From: Saprospiraceae bacterium
Lineage (GTDB): Bacteria; Bacteroidota; Bacteroidia; Chitinophagales; Saprospiraceae
Direction: 5' to 3'
Assembly: GCA_016715985.1 (NCBI GenBank)
Contig: JADJXD010000001.1
Location: 4,278,001 to 4,342,000, forward strand
DNA length: 64,000 nucleotides
A program made the position numbers and the translations under genes. Below are positions 35,138 to 43,953 of the stretch, one piece after another. How positions within the stretch are numbered: the stretch's first letter is position 1; the number at the start of each line of letters is the position of its first letter. The notes below the pieces were generated by a model that made no database searches, had not been told where the DNA came from, and saw only the letters and a program-made list of their open reading frames with translations.

Positions 35138-35516
35138 TTCCTTAAATTTTTGAGCCTAATATATAATAAAGTAAAATCTGTACGCTACTATATTAGAGAC
35201 AAAAATAGATAATGTTTTTTAATATATAGAATAAATTGATATATTTATTTTATATTTTTTCAGTTTATTATAAATATACCCTTTTTTACCTATATAAAAT
35301 GCATGTTTTTATAATTTTTGATAGTTTTTTGGTGAAAACCAGGTTGAGATTTTCTAAAAGTTAATCTTTGTTCAGGCTCAAAGGGATGTTACATTATTGT
35401 AAGAAATGTAATATTTTAAGAAGTCTATCTTATAGAAGTAATGTGCAAAAACATTTTGTAAGATTCAACTTTGAATATTATTGAGTTTGAACACCTATAA
35501 AATACTTTCCAAGGGT
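35138..35516. other. AT-rich spacer, no gene seen
   Basis: No open frame with protein-like features and no clear hairpin. It contains the likely promoter of the giant surface protein at 35200-35207. Confidence 0.5.
35200..35207 (-). promoter_or_regulatory. -7 element of the SdrD-repeat protein gene
   Basis: TATTTTTG on the minus strand fits TAnnTTTG, about 62 bases before the start codon. The -33 TTG is not clear. Confidence 0.4.
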
Positions 35517-36713
35517 TTAGAAAGGAAGACTTATTTTTCCCATCGATATTTTGGGAACTGAAGGATTTGAATCAGAATATTCTGTTGGATCACCTGTCAG
35601 ACATTCATTGGCAAGAATCGCAAAAAGTACTGCTTCTTTTGCATCCCCTGGAATGCCCAGCTTTTCGGATGAATAAAAAGCACAATTTGGCAAGATTGAT
35701 TTCAGATGTGAAATAAGTAAGGAGTTGTGCGAGCCCCCACCGCTCAGATAAATCGAAAACGGATTGTCAGAAATAACGGATCTGATACCATCTGCTATGG
35801 ACTCTGCACTAAACCGGTTGAGTGTTGCCATCACATCTGCGTCAGATAAATTTTTTGATTTTGTTTGTTGTTGCGCAAAAGCCAACATATTTAAATTAAA
35901 GACTTCAGGACCGGTTGTTTTGGGAAAGGGTAGGCGGAAGTAGTAATGGTTTTTGAGTTCAGCTAATAATTTTTGATGGACTTCTCCTATGGATGCTGTT
36001 TCTGCGTTTTTATCATATGTTTTGTTAAAATGTAATTGCATATATGCATCCATCATGGTATTTCCCGGGCCGGTATCTGTAACAAATACTTTTTCAATTG
36101 CACGTCCGGCAGGGAGGTATGTAAAATTGGCAATTCCTCCCATATTGAGCATAATTCTGTTTTCGTCAGGATCTGAAAAAATAAGATAATCTCCATAAAC
36201 TGCAAGTGGTGCTCCTTCGCCGCCTGCTGCGAGGTGTTTTTGTCTGAAGTCACTTACAGTAATTATTCCGGTCTTTACTGCGATTCGGTCTCCATCACCT
36301 ATCTGTAACGTGCTGTTCGGAAAGCCTTCGATCTTATGTTGGTGAGCAGGTGCATGCATTACTGTTTGACCATGACTTGCAATAACGTCTACAGAAGCAG
36401 GATTAATATTCCAGGTTTTCAGACAATCAAGGATAAGACTTGCATGTAAATCACCTACCCATGCATTCAATGCACAGAAATAAGGAAAATCAATTTTATT
36501 TTTGGCAAATATAAATTTGATCCGATTTCTCTGTTCTTTCGTAAACGGAACAGTAGTAAATTCCTGAAGCTCTACTTTTGTTTGGGTTCCATGACCTGTT
36601 ATTTTGCATAATGCCACGTCCAGTCCATCCAGGGAAGTTCCCGACATAAGACCAATAATGAGTCTGTGAGCACTATGTGCTATTTTGTGAATACGCTGAA
36701 TGTCTGTTAGCAT
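35517..36713 (-). CDS. anmK: Anhydro-N-acetylmuramic acid kinase
   Basis: The 398-residue sugar kinase-fold protein has LIIGLMSGTSLDGLDVALCKI near residue 18, DVIASHGQTVMHAP, LQIGDGDRIAVKTGIITVSDFR, NMGGIANFTYLPAG, DTGPGNTMMDAYM and IYLSGGGSHN. These are the diagnostic blocks of AnmK, which opens the 1,6-anhydro ring of anhydro-MurNAc and phosphorylates it in peptidoglycan recycling. Length is slightly above average. The neighbouring genes have no evident link to recycling. Confidence 0.95.
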   Translation of the reverse strand: MLTDIQRIHKIAHSAHRLIIGLMSGTSLDGLDVALCKITGHGTQTKVELQEFTTVPFTKEQRNRIKFIFAKNKIDFPYFCALNAWVGDLHASLILDCLKTWNINPASVDVIASHGQTVMHAPAHQHKIEGFPNSTLQIGDGDRIAVKTGIITVSDFRQKHLAAGGEGAPLAVYGDYLIFSDPDENRIMLNMGGIANFTYLPAGRAIEKVFVTDTGPGNTMMDAYMQLHFNKTYDKNAETASIGEVHQKLLAELKNHYYFRLPFPKTTGPEVFNLNMLAFAQQQTKSKNLSDADVMATLNRFSAESIADGIRSVISDNPFSIYLSGGGSHNSLLISHLKSILPNCAFYSSEKLGIPGDAKEAVLFAILANECLTGDPTEYSDSNPSVPKISMGKISLPF

Positions 36714-36942
36714 AAATCCGATAGATAATGATATTCAACAAAAGTCAGAAAAATTTAGATTAGAAATCTTCTTTTTAGACAAAGATTTCACATTTTGTTT
36801 TTTACTTCGCTTGGCTGAAGTTAAGTGGCCCGCTTTCAAGTTGAATTTCTGAAATAATCGAATTTAATTCGATCGTTCTCTTTTCAGCAATCGTAATGAA
36901 AATTTAGAAATAAAGTACCCCAGCAACCATTGCCCGTTATGG

Positions 36943-36960
36943 GAGCAGGCGGACCTGCTC
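36943..36960. repeat. Hairpin related to the one at 12503-12530
   Basis: GAGCAGG (36943-36949) pairs with CCTGCTC (36954-36960), and an outer CCAGC/GCTGG pair lies at 36920-36924 and 36961-36965. It shares GCGGACCTGC with the hairpin near 12494. The spacer 36714-37001 shows nothing else. Confidence 0.45.
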
Positions 36961-37001
36961 GCTGGATAGTTTACCGAAATAAGTCTGTGATCTGTTTTCT
37001 T

Positions 37002-37246
37002 TAATTAGGGTCCGCTGAAAAAGTCAGATGTGCTTAAGATACGAGACTTCAAGCCGCAGACGTATATTAATACTTCAAAGCGAAGAAGGTGAAATAGATT
37101 GAGTGCAGCTGACTAACAAAAATAATTTAAACCAAGTGCAAGCGTTTTGAAGACATTCATCTTATAGTCATGCACCTATTTTTGAAAAATTTAATATATT
37201 TATCTGATAATCAATTATTTTTGTGTATTTCAGCAGACCCTAATTA
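37002..37246. mobile_element. MITE-like element with 19-base inverted ends
   Basis: The left end TAATTAGGGTCCGCTGAAA (37002-37020) and the right end TTTCAGCAGACCCTAATTA (37228-37246) are inverted repeats with one mismatch. They bound 245 bases with no transposase. The outer TAATTA is palindromic and may be a target duplication instead of part of the element. The inside has no useful open frame. The right end contains the stop codon of the DUF4197 gene. The parent transposase is not in this window. Confidence 0.7.
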
Positions 37247-37947
37247 CCAAAAACTTTCTGCAATAGAGGACTCGTTCTTTGGGATACATCTGTACGGATT
37301 CCCTTTTCTTTTACTGCAATCAGACCAAAAAGTCCATCTAGTGCTCTATTATTAACATGGTCATCCAGTTCAGGATTCATTTTTCGAACAAATGGAATTG
37401 CATTGTAGGCCTGTACAACAGTTGTCCAGTAAGTGCGGGCATTGACTTCGTCTAAACTTGATTGAATGATCGGCATAAAGGTATCATATAAAGCCAATCT
37501 CGATGTACTGGAAAGGTAGTTTGTTGCGGCATTTTCCGGACCAGTCAATATTTTGGTTGCGTCTCTGAATGTCATTTGCTTTATGGCGTTCACAAAAATT
37601 GGAGTAGCTTTTTTTGCTGCAATTTCGGCAGCTTCATTCATTTGGTTGATTAGTTTTTGTTCAACGTCCTGAAATCCTGGCACTTTTTTTACTTTATCGA
37701 TAACTTTCTGAGCATCTTCGGGGATTAAAATTTTATATGGACTCTCAAGATATCCGTTTTGTGCTGATAACTGATTGACTGCAGACTCCACTCCCACATT
37801 CAAAGCTTCCTTAAGTCCTAAACCTGTCTCGCCACTATCATCTTTGGTTACCGCTTGTTTGGCTTTGTTAAATAAATCTTTGACTTGACTTTGTGCGTTA
37901 AATGTTAAAGTAATCAGGACGATAAAAGTTAAAAGGATATGTTTCAT
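37240..37947 (-). CDS. DUF4197 domain-containing exported protein
   Basis: The 235-residue protein has a signal peptide (about 1-20, LTFIVLITLTFNAQS) and the DUF4197 core: LGLKEALNVGVESAVNQLS, LIPEDAQKVIDKVK, FVNAIKQMTFRDATKILTG, ATNYLSSTSRLALYDTFMPII and NNRALDGLFGLIAVKEKGIR. The family is periplasmic or outer-membrane associated with unknown function. The ending LLQKVFGN lies at the usual place for the family, but its TAG stop is formed by the MITE end. At most a few native residues are lost. Confidence 0.9.
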   Translation of the reverse strand: MKHILLTFIVLITLTFNAQSQVKDLFNKAKQAVTKDDSGETGLGLKEALNVGVESAVNQLSAQNGYLESPYKILIPEDAQKVIDKVKKVPGFQDVEQKLINQMNEAAEIAAKKATPIFVNAIKQMTFRDATKILTGPENAATNYLSSTSRLALYDTFMPIIQSSLDEVNARTYWTTVVQAYNAIPFVRKMNPELDDHVNNRALDGLFGLIAVKEKGIRTDVSQRTSPLLQKVFGN

Positions 37948-38066
37948 GGTGTGTCTGTTAAAAATTTAAATTTTTGAATCTTCAGGAAATAGAACGTAAT
38001 GATTTGATATAGTGTTTCAAATGTTTCCGTTAAATTTCGGTTAATACCAAAGATTTGGGGTCTTCA

Positions 38067-38101
38067 ACAAAAAGGGGAAGCACGTTGCCATGTTTCCCCT
38101 T
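38067..38101 (-). terminator. Terminator of the Omp28-like gene
   Basis: AAGGGGAA (38072-38079) pairs with TTCCCCTT (38094-38101). On the minus strand the hairpin is followed by a T run (38067-38071). It lies 20 bases after the stop at 38123. Confidence 0.75.
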
Positions 38102-38122
38102 CTGCAAAGCATTATAATTTTT

Positions 38123-39166
38123 TTACTGAATGACAATTTTTTTAGTCTTCAACTTATTATTTTCACGCAATGTGACTAAATACATTCCGGGATTAAAGTT
38201 TCCTTCCATGCTGAATTCATGTGACCCGATTGCTAATGTTCCTACATGTTGTTGAGAAATAGACTTGCCATTAATATCTGAAACACTTAAATTTGCAGAT
38301 GTTAGGGTGTTTTCAATATCCAATCTTACTATAATTCTGTCACCTTCTGACTGAAACACTTTCATATCTCTGACAGATGTGAATTCATCTTTTGAAGAAG
38401 CAGGAATACCAACATTTACCTGATTGGCATTAAAGAACAGATACTTATTAGTTGTGGGATGTTTATTCCAGATAACTGCGGCTACTTTCAGATTTTCGCG
38501 ATTTCCGGTAACATTTTCAACGACTGCATTCACATCAAAGGTGGTTCCCATAGTTACTGCTCCTTTTTTGAGTGCCTGACCCCAGGTAGTACTTAATAAA
38601 CTTCTCCTTAATAAATTTCGATGCACGGCATTATTTCCAATAGGTTGTTGAGATGCTACGACATTGTCTTCGATCAGATAAAGACCCAGATAATAATCAC
38701 CACCCTCAGCATTAGAAAGAAATTCAACTTTTGCATTAATAGTCAAAGTATTAGTCTCGGTATTTAATTCTGCATCAATACCAACACCTGCATAAGGAAG
38801 TTGAGAAAGAGAAAAATCAATAATATCTCCAACTTCTGCAAGTTTAGCAACTGTATTGGAATTGGTGGCTTTGATATCATCTCCTTCCACAAAGAATATA
38901 GGTTGACTGGAACCGCCATAATTATTGGAAAGATCGACTGCTGCCTGATTCATCAATCCACCGCTATAATGAATAGCCCAATTAAGAACTTCTCTGTTCT
39001 CAAACTTGTCTAAAAGCTGTTTATGGAAATTCCATCCCCAACCACCACACAATGTGCACCAGTCGGCTGATTTTTTGTTGATAATCGACCACTGTTTGGT
39101 ATTTACCTGTTGGGCATTCAGGCAAAAAAAAGAAAAACTCAGGATAAAAATAAAAATTGATTTCAT
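38123..39166 (-). CDS. Omp28-like secreted protein with T9SS type A sorting domain
   Basis: The protein has 347 residues with a signal peptide (MKSIFIFILSFSFFCLNAQ). A thioredoxin-like segment follows with KSADWCTLCGGWGWNFHKQ, where WCTLC is a CxxC of the Omp28-related family. A beta-sandwich region ends near 265, and the C-terminus has a type A T9SS domain (SVSDINGKSISQQHVG to the end, KTKKIVIQ). It is exported by the type IX system and probably surface-bound. An upstream in-frame Met at 39190 adds eight residues; the Met at 39166 gives a better signal peptide. The redox role of the CxxC is only inferred. Confidence 0.8.
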   Translation of the reverse strand: MKSIFIFILSFSFFCLNAQQVNTKQWSIINKKSADWCTLCGGWGWNFHKQLLDKFENREVLNWAIHYSGGLMNQAAVDLSNNYGGSSQPIFFVEGDDIKATNSNTVAKLAEVGDIIDFSLSQLPYAGVGIDAELNTETNTLTINAKVEFLSNAEGGDYYLGLYLIEDNVVASQQPIGNNAVHRNLLRRSLLSTTWGQALKKGAVTMGTTFDVNAVVENVTGNRENLKVAAVIWNKHPTTNKYLFFNANQVNVGIPASSKDEFTSVRDMKVFQSEGDRIIVRLDIENTLTSANLSVSDINGKSISQQHVGTLAIGSHEFSMEGNFNPGMYLVTLRENNKLKTKKIVIQ

Positions 39167-39320
39167 GGTATTTAAATTATATGTGAACAAATCGCAATTA
39201 TTAGAACACGTAAATAAGAAAATTGCTGCATTAAATGTCCTTTATTTTTTAAAATCAGGGGATACACCCAATGGATGTTTTAATATATAGTTGTTTAGCT
39301 ATGCTATTAAATTGTATTTT

Positions 39321-40337
39321 TCAAAACGAACCGTCAGATACTTTATAGATCACAGCCGTCACCACCTGAATGACTGATCTGAAATTTTCTATATCCATTG
39401 CATCAATATTATCATCGTGTGTGTGATGATAACTTCCGAAGCCTCCTGCTTTATTGGTTTCTATGATATCAATCGAAGGAATTTTTCGAATGGTATTTAC
39501 ATAATAATGGTCATCCATTACACCACCTCCGTCATATACCATAAAAAGTTGTCCATATCCCATTCCTTGGGCCAGTGCCCAAACTTTTTTTAATATATTT
39601 GGGGCGAACTGATAAGAATATGCTTCATATCCATAAGTAGCACCTTTTGCTCCGATCAGATCCAGAAGAATTCCAAATTCAGCGGTGTATCCTTTTTTAT
39701 GAGGATTTTCTGACCAGTATTTTGAACCAATACACCAGTTGTCTCCATTTTCACCCTGATCTTCGGCATCAAAGAAAATAAAATCCACCCCCAGTTCTAT
39801 CTCATTTAAACTGATATTTCTGGCAATTTCCAACAATGCAGCTACACCACTTGCTCCGTCAATAGCTCCGGGAATAGCTTTGGTCTGCATTTCAGGATCG
39901 GCGTCTTTCTCAGCGATAAGCCTGGTATCCCAATGCGCCATCAGCAAAACTCTTTTTTTGTAGGAAGGATTTACAGAAGCAATGATATTGTAAGACGGAA
40001 CATCTTTTTTCCCTAAAAATGTAGCTTTAAAGGGTTGGACTTCCACTTCAGCTCCATAAGATTTCATTTTATGGATGATCCAGTCTTTTGTTTGAGTGTG
40101 GCCTGTAGTTCCGGGCACTCTGACACCAAAGCTTAATTGTTTTTCCACATAAGAAAATGCAGAATCCGCATTTATTCTTGGAATAACAGCTTTATTGGTG
40201 GAATGTGGTGTTGCATCTTCGTTTGTTTTTTTGTCATCCTTACAGGAAGTGACAAACAATAATGCAAAAGATAAAACCCAAAAAATATTGAAGTTCACCC
40301 TATTATTTATATGTCCAGACCGTGCCCTCTTTGCCAT
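39321..40337 (-). CDS. M28 family metallopeptidase, lipoprotein (glutaminyl cyclase-like)
   Basis: The 338-residue protein has a lipobox ending LLFVTSC (Cys32 from the ATG at 40337; a GTG at 40298 would give a shorter signal peptide). The M28 fold carries the zinc ligands in LLMAHWDTR, IDGASGVAALLEIAR, FFDAEDQGENG and HHTHDDNIDAMD. The DNWCIGSKYW insert and overall size resemble glutaminyl-peptide cyclotransferase-like members. It would cut peptides or cyclise N-terminal glutamine in the periplasm or at the outer membrane. The start overlaps the cysS 3' end by 35 bases, and the GTG start would remove the overlap. Confidence 0.85.
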   Translation of the reverse strand: MAKRARSGHINNRVNFNIFWVLSFALLFVTSCKDDKKTNEDATPHSTNKAVIPRINADSAFSYVEKQLSFGVRVPGTTGHTQTKDWIIHKMKSYGAEVEVQPFKATFLGKKDVPSYNIIASVNPSYKKRVLLMAHWDTRLIAEKDADPEMQTKAIPGAIDGASGVAALLEIARNISLNEIELGVDFIFFDAEDQGENGDNWCIGSKYWSENPHKKGYTAEFGILLDLIGAKGATYGYEAYSYQFAPNILKKVWALAQGMGYGQLFMVYDGGGVMDDHYYVNTIRKIPSIDIIETNKAGGFGSYHHTHDDNIDAMDIENFRSVIQVVTAVIYKVSDGSF

Positions 40338-41790
40338 CTTTAATTTGTATGTCTAAAGTATTTAAAGAATCTCTGATTTTGTCAGACATCACCCAGTTTT
40401 TTTGATCACGTGCCTGTGCTCTTAGTTCAATGATTAATTCCATCAAACCGTCAACAGGTCCCTTCGATGCAGATGATTCATTTTCATCCATTAAACCCAA
40501 AATATCATAAATTATTGTTCTGAAAAATGTCTTTAATTCATTAATCACTTCCTGAGATATCTCATTGATCTCTATTTTTCCTTCCTTCAGACTATTGATA
40601 ACCGGCACCAGCTCAAATAATCTCGCAATAGCTCTCGGTGTATTAAAATCATCATCCATGTCTTCAAAAGCATTTTCAATAAGCGCTTTTATCTGAATAT
40701 CTCTGACACCATTTGCCTTAATTGGACTTTCCAGTTTATCTAAAGTCTTGACCCCTTCAGACAATCTTTTGTATGCTTTTTCTGCGGCCTGAAGTCCTTC
40801 ATCGGTGAGATCGTTCGTTGATCTGTAGTGAGACTGTAACATAAAAAACCTCACCACTGTAGGGCTGTAACCTTTCGTCACATGCGGGCTGTCGCCTGTG
40901 AAAAGCTCAACAGGTGAAATGGTATTTCCGTCACTTTTGGACATTTTTTTACCATTCATGAGCAGCATATTGGTGTGTAACCAGTATTGAGCGGGCTGAC
41001 AGCCACAGGAACCTACATTCTGAGCAATTTCATTTTCGTGATGGGGAAATTTTAAATCATTACCACCACCGTGAATGTCAAAATGTTTTCCCAGATATTT
41101 TGTACTCATAGCGCTGCACTCAAGATGCCATCCGGGAAATCCTACCGACCACGGCGAATTCCATTTCATGATATGTTCTTCTGAAGCCTTCATCCAAATA
41201 GCAAAATCAGAAGGATGTTTTTTTTCATCCTGATTCTTCAGATTATCCCGGGATTCGGCAATGAGATCTTCTATGATTCTTCCGGATAGTTTACCGTACT
41301 CTTGTGTATTTTCAGCAAATTTGAGTGTGTCAAAATATACAGAACCATTATTAATATATGCATAACCATTATCCAGGATTTGCTGTACCATCTCGATTTG
41401 TTCTGGTATATGGCCTGTAGCTCTAGGTTCAATACTGGGTGGCAGCGTATTAAAGATTCGCATCATGTCGTGGAATCCATTAGTATATTTCTGAGCAACT
41501 TCCATGGGTTCAAGATTGTCTAATCTTGCTCCTTTGCTCATTCTGTCTTCTCCATCATCTAGCAGGTGACCTACATCAGTGATATTTCTGACATATCTGA
41601 CCTGATAACCCAAATAAAGCAGATATCTGTAAATGACATCAAAACTTACGAATGTCCTGCAGTTGCCCAAATGTACATCACTGTAAACTGTAGGACCGCA
41701 AACATACATTCCGACATAACCGTTGTGTAAGGGTTTGAAGATTTCTTTTTGTCTGGTTAGACTATTATATATAAACAGATTTCTGGTCAT
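40303..41790 (-). CDS. cysS: Cysteinyl-tRNA synthetase
   Basis: The 495-residue class I synthetase has YVCGPTVYSDVHLGNCRTF (zinc Cys and the HIGH-like site, here HLGN), GWHLECSAMS and HGGGNDLKFPHHENEIAQ (remaining zinc ligands), and the KMSKS loop in GKKMSKSDGNTISP. A helical anticodon-binding tail follows. It charges tRNA-Cys in the cytoplasm. Length is normal. It follows rny with a gap of about 50 bases on the same strand. Confidence 0.97.
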   Translation of the reverse strand: MTRNLFIYNSLTRQKEIFKPLHNGYVGMYVCGPTVYSDVHLGNCRTFVSFDVIYRYLLYLGYQVRYVRNITDVGHLLDDGEDRMSKGARLDNLEPMEVAQKYTNGFHDMMRIFNTLPPSIEPRATGHIPEQIEMVQQILDNGYAYINNGSVYFDTLKFAENTQEYGKLSGRIIEDLIAESRDNLKNQDEKKHPSDFAIWMKASEEHIMKWNSPWSVGFPGWHLECSAMSTKYLGKHFDIHGGGNDLKFPHHENEIAQNVGSCGCQPAQYWLHTNMLLMNGKKMSKSDGNTISPVELFTGDSPHVTKGYSPTVVRFFMLQSHYRSTNDLTDEGLQAAEKAYKRLSEGVKTLDKLESPIKANGVRDIQIKALIENAFEDMDDDFNTPRAIARLFELVPVINSLKEGKIEINEISQEVINELKTFFRTIIYDILGLMDENESSASKGPVDGLMELIIELRAQARDQKNWVMSDKIRDSLNTLDIQIKDGKEGTVWTYK

Positions 41791-41841
41791 TTCTAACTAT
41801 TTTGATACAATCGCTACTGTTTTTGACATGTAATTAAAAGA

Positions 41842-43491
41842 CTATCTTGCAAAAGCTGTTGCACGTTTTTCACGGATGACGGTAACTTTTACCTGTCCGG
41901 GATATTGCATTTCATCCTGAATTTTCTGAGAAATCATAAATGCCAAATCATCCGCAAACTGATCTGAAACTTTTTCACTCTCTACGATCACCCTTAATTC
42001 ACGACCTGCCTGCAGGGCATATGCCTTCTGGACTCCTTCATATGATAATGCCAATTCTTCCAATTCACCAATTCTTTTCAGGTAACTTTCCAGAATTTCT
42101 CTTCTTGCTCCCGGTCTTGCTCCCGAAATTGCATCACACGCCTGAACGATAGGGGAGATGATGTTATTCATCTCAATCTCATCGTGGTGGGCACCTACGG
42201 CATTCATTATGACCGGATGTTCTTTATATTTTTCGCATATTTCCATACCGAGTAATGCGTGAGATAGCTCAGAATCTTCTTCTGCCACTTTACCTATATC
42301 GTGTAAAAGTCCGGCTCTTTTTGCCATTTTGATCTGTTTGGGATTTAACCCTAATTCAGCAGCCATAGTAGCACAAAGGTGTGCCGTTTCAATGGAGTGT
42401 TTCAATAGGTTTTGGCCATAAGATGACCTGAATCTTAAACGGCCTACCATTTTTACAAGGTAAGGCGCCAGTCCATGGATATCCAGATCTATAATAGTTC
42501 GTTCACCGATTTCTACTATTTGCTCATCTAATTGTTTTTTGACTTTTGCAACCGTTTCCTCAATTTTAGCAGGGTGTATTCTGCCATCCGCAACTAATTT
42601 TTTAAGGGACAATCTGCAAAGTTCCCTTCTGATTGGGTCAAAACTGGAGATAATAATAGCTTCCGGAGTATCATCTACTACAATTTCAGCTCCGGTTGCA
42701 GCTTCGAGTGCTCTGATATTTCTTCCTTCCCGTCCAATGATTTGACCTTTGATGTCGTCAGATTCCAGATTGAATACTGAAACGGTATTTTCAATTGTAA
42801 TTTCTGCACATAATCTCTGAATGGATTGAATGACAATCTTTTTCGCTTCTTTATTGGCGTTGGTATGGGCATTGGCGATCGCTTCTTTTTCAATTGCCAT
42901 AGCTTCGTTGGCTGCTTTGCCTTTAATAGCTTCCAATAATTGTTCTTTTGCCTGAGCTTCTGTTAGTTTTGAGATATTCTCTAATTCTTTAATGAATCGT
43001 TCGCTGGCAGAATCTAATTCTTCTCTTTTTTTGGATACGATTTTTAGCTGAAGATCGAGATTTTCTCTTAGAGTGTTGAGTTCCATTTCCCTACTTTCCA
43101 GTTGTTCTGATTCCGCGGAAATAGCGTCTTGTTTTTGTTTTAACTCCTTTTCGAGCGCAATGGCTGTCAGCTCCCGTTCTTTAATCTCAACTTTTTGTTC
43201 CGCTTTCCAGGTTTCAAACTCTGATTTCAGTTTTGAGAAGTTGTCTCTTGCTTCCTGAATCTTTTTTTGTTTGATGGATTCATTCGTTTGTTCTGCTTTA
43301 GAAACAATTTTTTCTGCTCTGTTTTCAGCATCGTTGACTTTTCGCTGTGCAGTGAGCTCTGCTTCTTTTAATGTGATATCCGCTTTATTATTTGCTTCCT
43401 TCACTTTTTGACCGAAGATTGATTGAACCAGAAAATAGCCAATGCCACCTCCGATCAACAGTCCGATCACTAATCCTATTCCTATATCCAT
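41842..43491 (-). CDS. rny: Ribonuclease Y
   Basis: The 549-residue protein has an N-terminal membrane anchor (GIGLVIGLLIGGGIGYFLV), a long coiled coil (about 30-200), a KH domain with DIKGQIIGREGRNIRALE, and an HD domain with LLKHSIETAHLCATMAA, RAGLLHDIGKV and VGAHHDEIE. It is a membrane-tethered endoribonuclease that starts mRNA decay. All domains are intact. It lies downstream of zapA, with a candidate structured RNA in the gap. Confidence 0.96.
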   Translation of the reverse strand: MDIGIGLVIGLLIGGGIGYFLVQSIFGQKVKEANNKADITLKEAELTAQRKVNDAENRAEKIVSKAEQTNESIKQKKIQEARDNFSKLKSEFETWKAEQKVEIKERELTAIALEKELKQKQDAISAESEQLESREMELNTLRENLDLQLKIVSKKREELDSASERFIKELENISKLTEAQAKEQLLEAIKGKAANEAMAIEKEAIANAHTNANKEAKKIVIQSIQRLCAEITIENTVSVFNLESDDIKGQIIGREGRNIRALEAATGAEIVVDDTPEAIIISSFDPIRRELCRLSLKKLVADGRIHPAKIEETVAKVKKQLDEQIVEIGERTIIDLDIHGLAPYLVKMVGRLRFRSSYGQNLLKHSIETAHLCATMAAELGLNPKQIKMAKRAGLLHDIGKVAEEDSELSHALLGMEICEKYKEHPVIMNAVGAHHDEIEMNNIISPIVQACDAISGARPGARREILESYLKRIGELEELALSYEGVQKAYALQAGRELRVIVESEKVSDQFADDLAFMISQKIQDEMQYPGQVKVTVIREKRATAFAR

Positions 43492-43514
43492 TTTAATAAA
43501 TGTTTAATAATGAA

Positions 43515-43610
43515 CTAAATTCCCCTCTTTCGGGGCTTATCTTCCAGATCATTTGACTTACAACCTTTCCTTAAAAGAAAGATAGTAAATCATTTGAACT
43601 GACTACTAAA
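43515..43610 (-). ncRNA. ssrS: Candidate 6S-like (6S-Flavo type) RNA
   Basis: On the minus strand, downstream of zapA, the sequence folds as a rod. Arm CAGTTCA (43601-43595) pairs with TGATCTG (43551-43545) with one mismatch. After a small internal loop of A residues, TTTACTATCTTTC pairs with GAAAGGTTGTAAG with one U-U mismatch and a short apical loop. A separate hairpin, CCCC/GGGG around GAAAGA (43535-43522), follows at the 3' side. An interrupted rod next to zapA is the hallmark of ssrS in Proteobacteria. The assignment to a Bacteroidota 6S class is inference, because I could not score it against a model. The exact ends are unknown. Confidence 0.5.
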
Positions 43611-43655
43611 TTTAAACATTATTTAAAAACAGAATGGATTCAGAGCGACAGAATG

Positions 43656-43952
43656 TTAATCCCGGATAGTCTGCAATAAACTTTCGAGTGTATCCACCTT
43701 TCGGTGAATTTCTGTGATTGTATTATTGTCTTTTTCAGAAATCTTTTTCAGATCAAATGCATATGTGACTAATGTCATAAGAACACAATCCAATTTATCT
43801 CTCGATGTGTAAAGATTTTGTAACTCTGTGATTTTATCATTCAACTCCCTTTCTACATCCTGAGCCACCTGCTCTTCCGATACACTGATTTTCAGTGGAA
43901 AGACTCTTCCTGCCACTGTAATTTGTATCGACTTGAGATCATTTTGCTCCAT
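43656..43952 (-). CDS. zapA: Cell division protein ZapA
   Basis: The 98-residue protein starts SIQITVAGRVFPLKISVSEEQVAQ and has a C-terminal coiled coil (NDKITELQNLY to VDTLESLLQTI). ZapA stabilises the FtsZ ring. The length and architecture are typical of Bacteroidota ZapA. It begins one base after the stop of the preceding coiled-coil gene, so the two are translated together. Confidence 0.88.
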   Translation of the reverse strand: MEQNDLKSIQITVAGRVFPLKISVSEEQVAQDVERELNDKITELQNLYTSRDKLDCVLMTLVTYAFDLKKISEKDNNTITEIHRKVDTLESLLQTIRD

Positions 43953-43953
43953 A

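Noticed and set aside
37170..37355. 61-codon plus-strand frame near the DUF4197 end
   Set aside because: It spans the MITE right end and the antisense of the DUF4197 gene, so it is chance.
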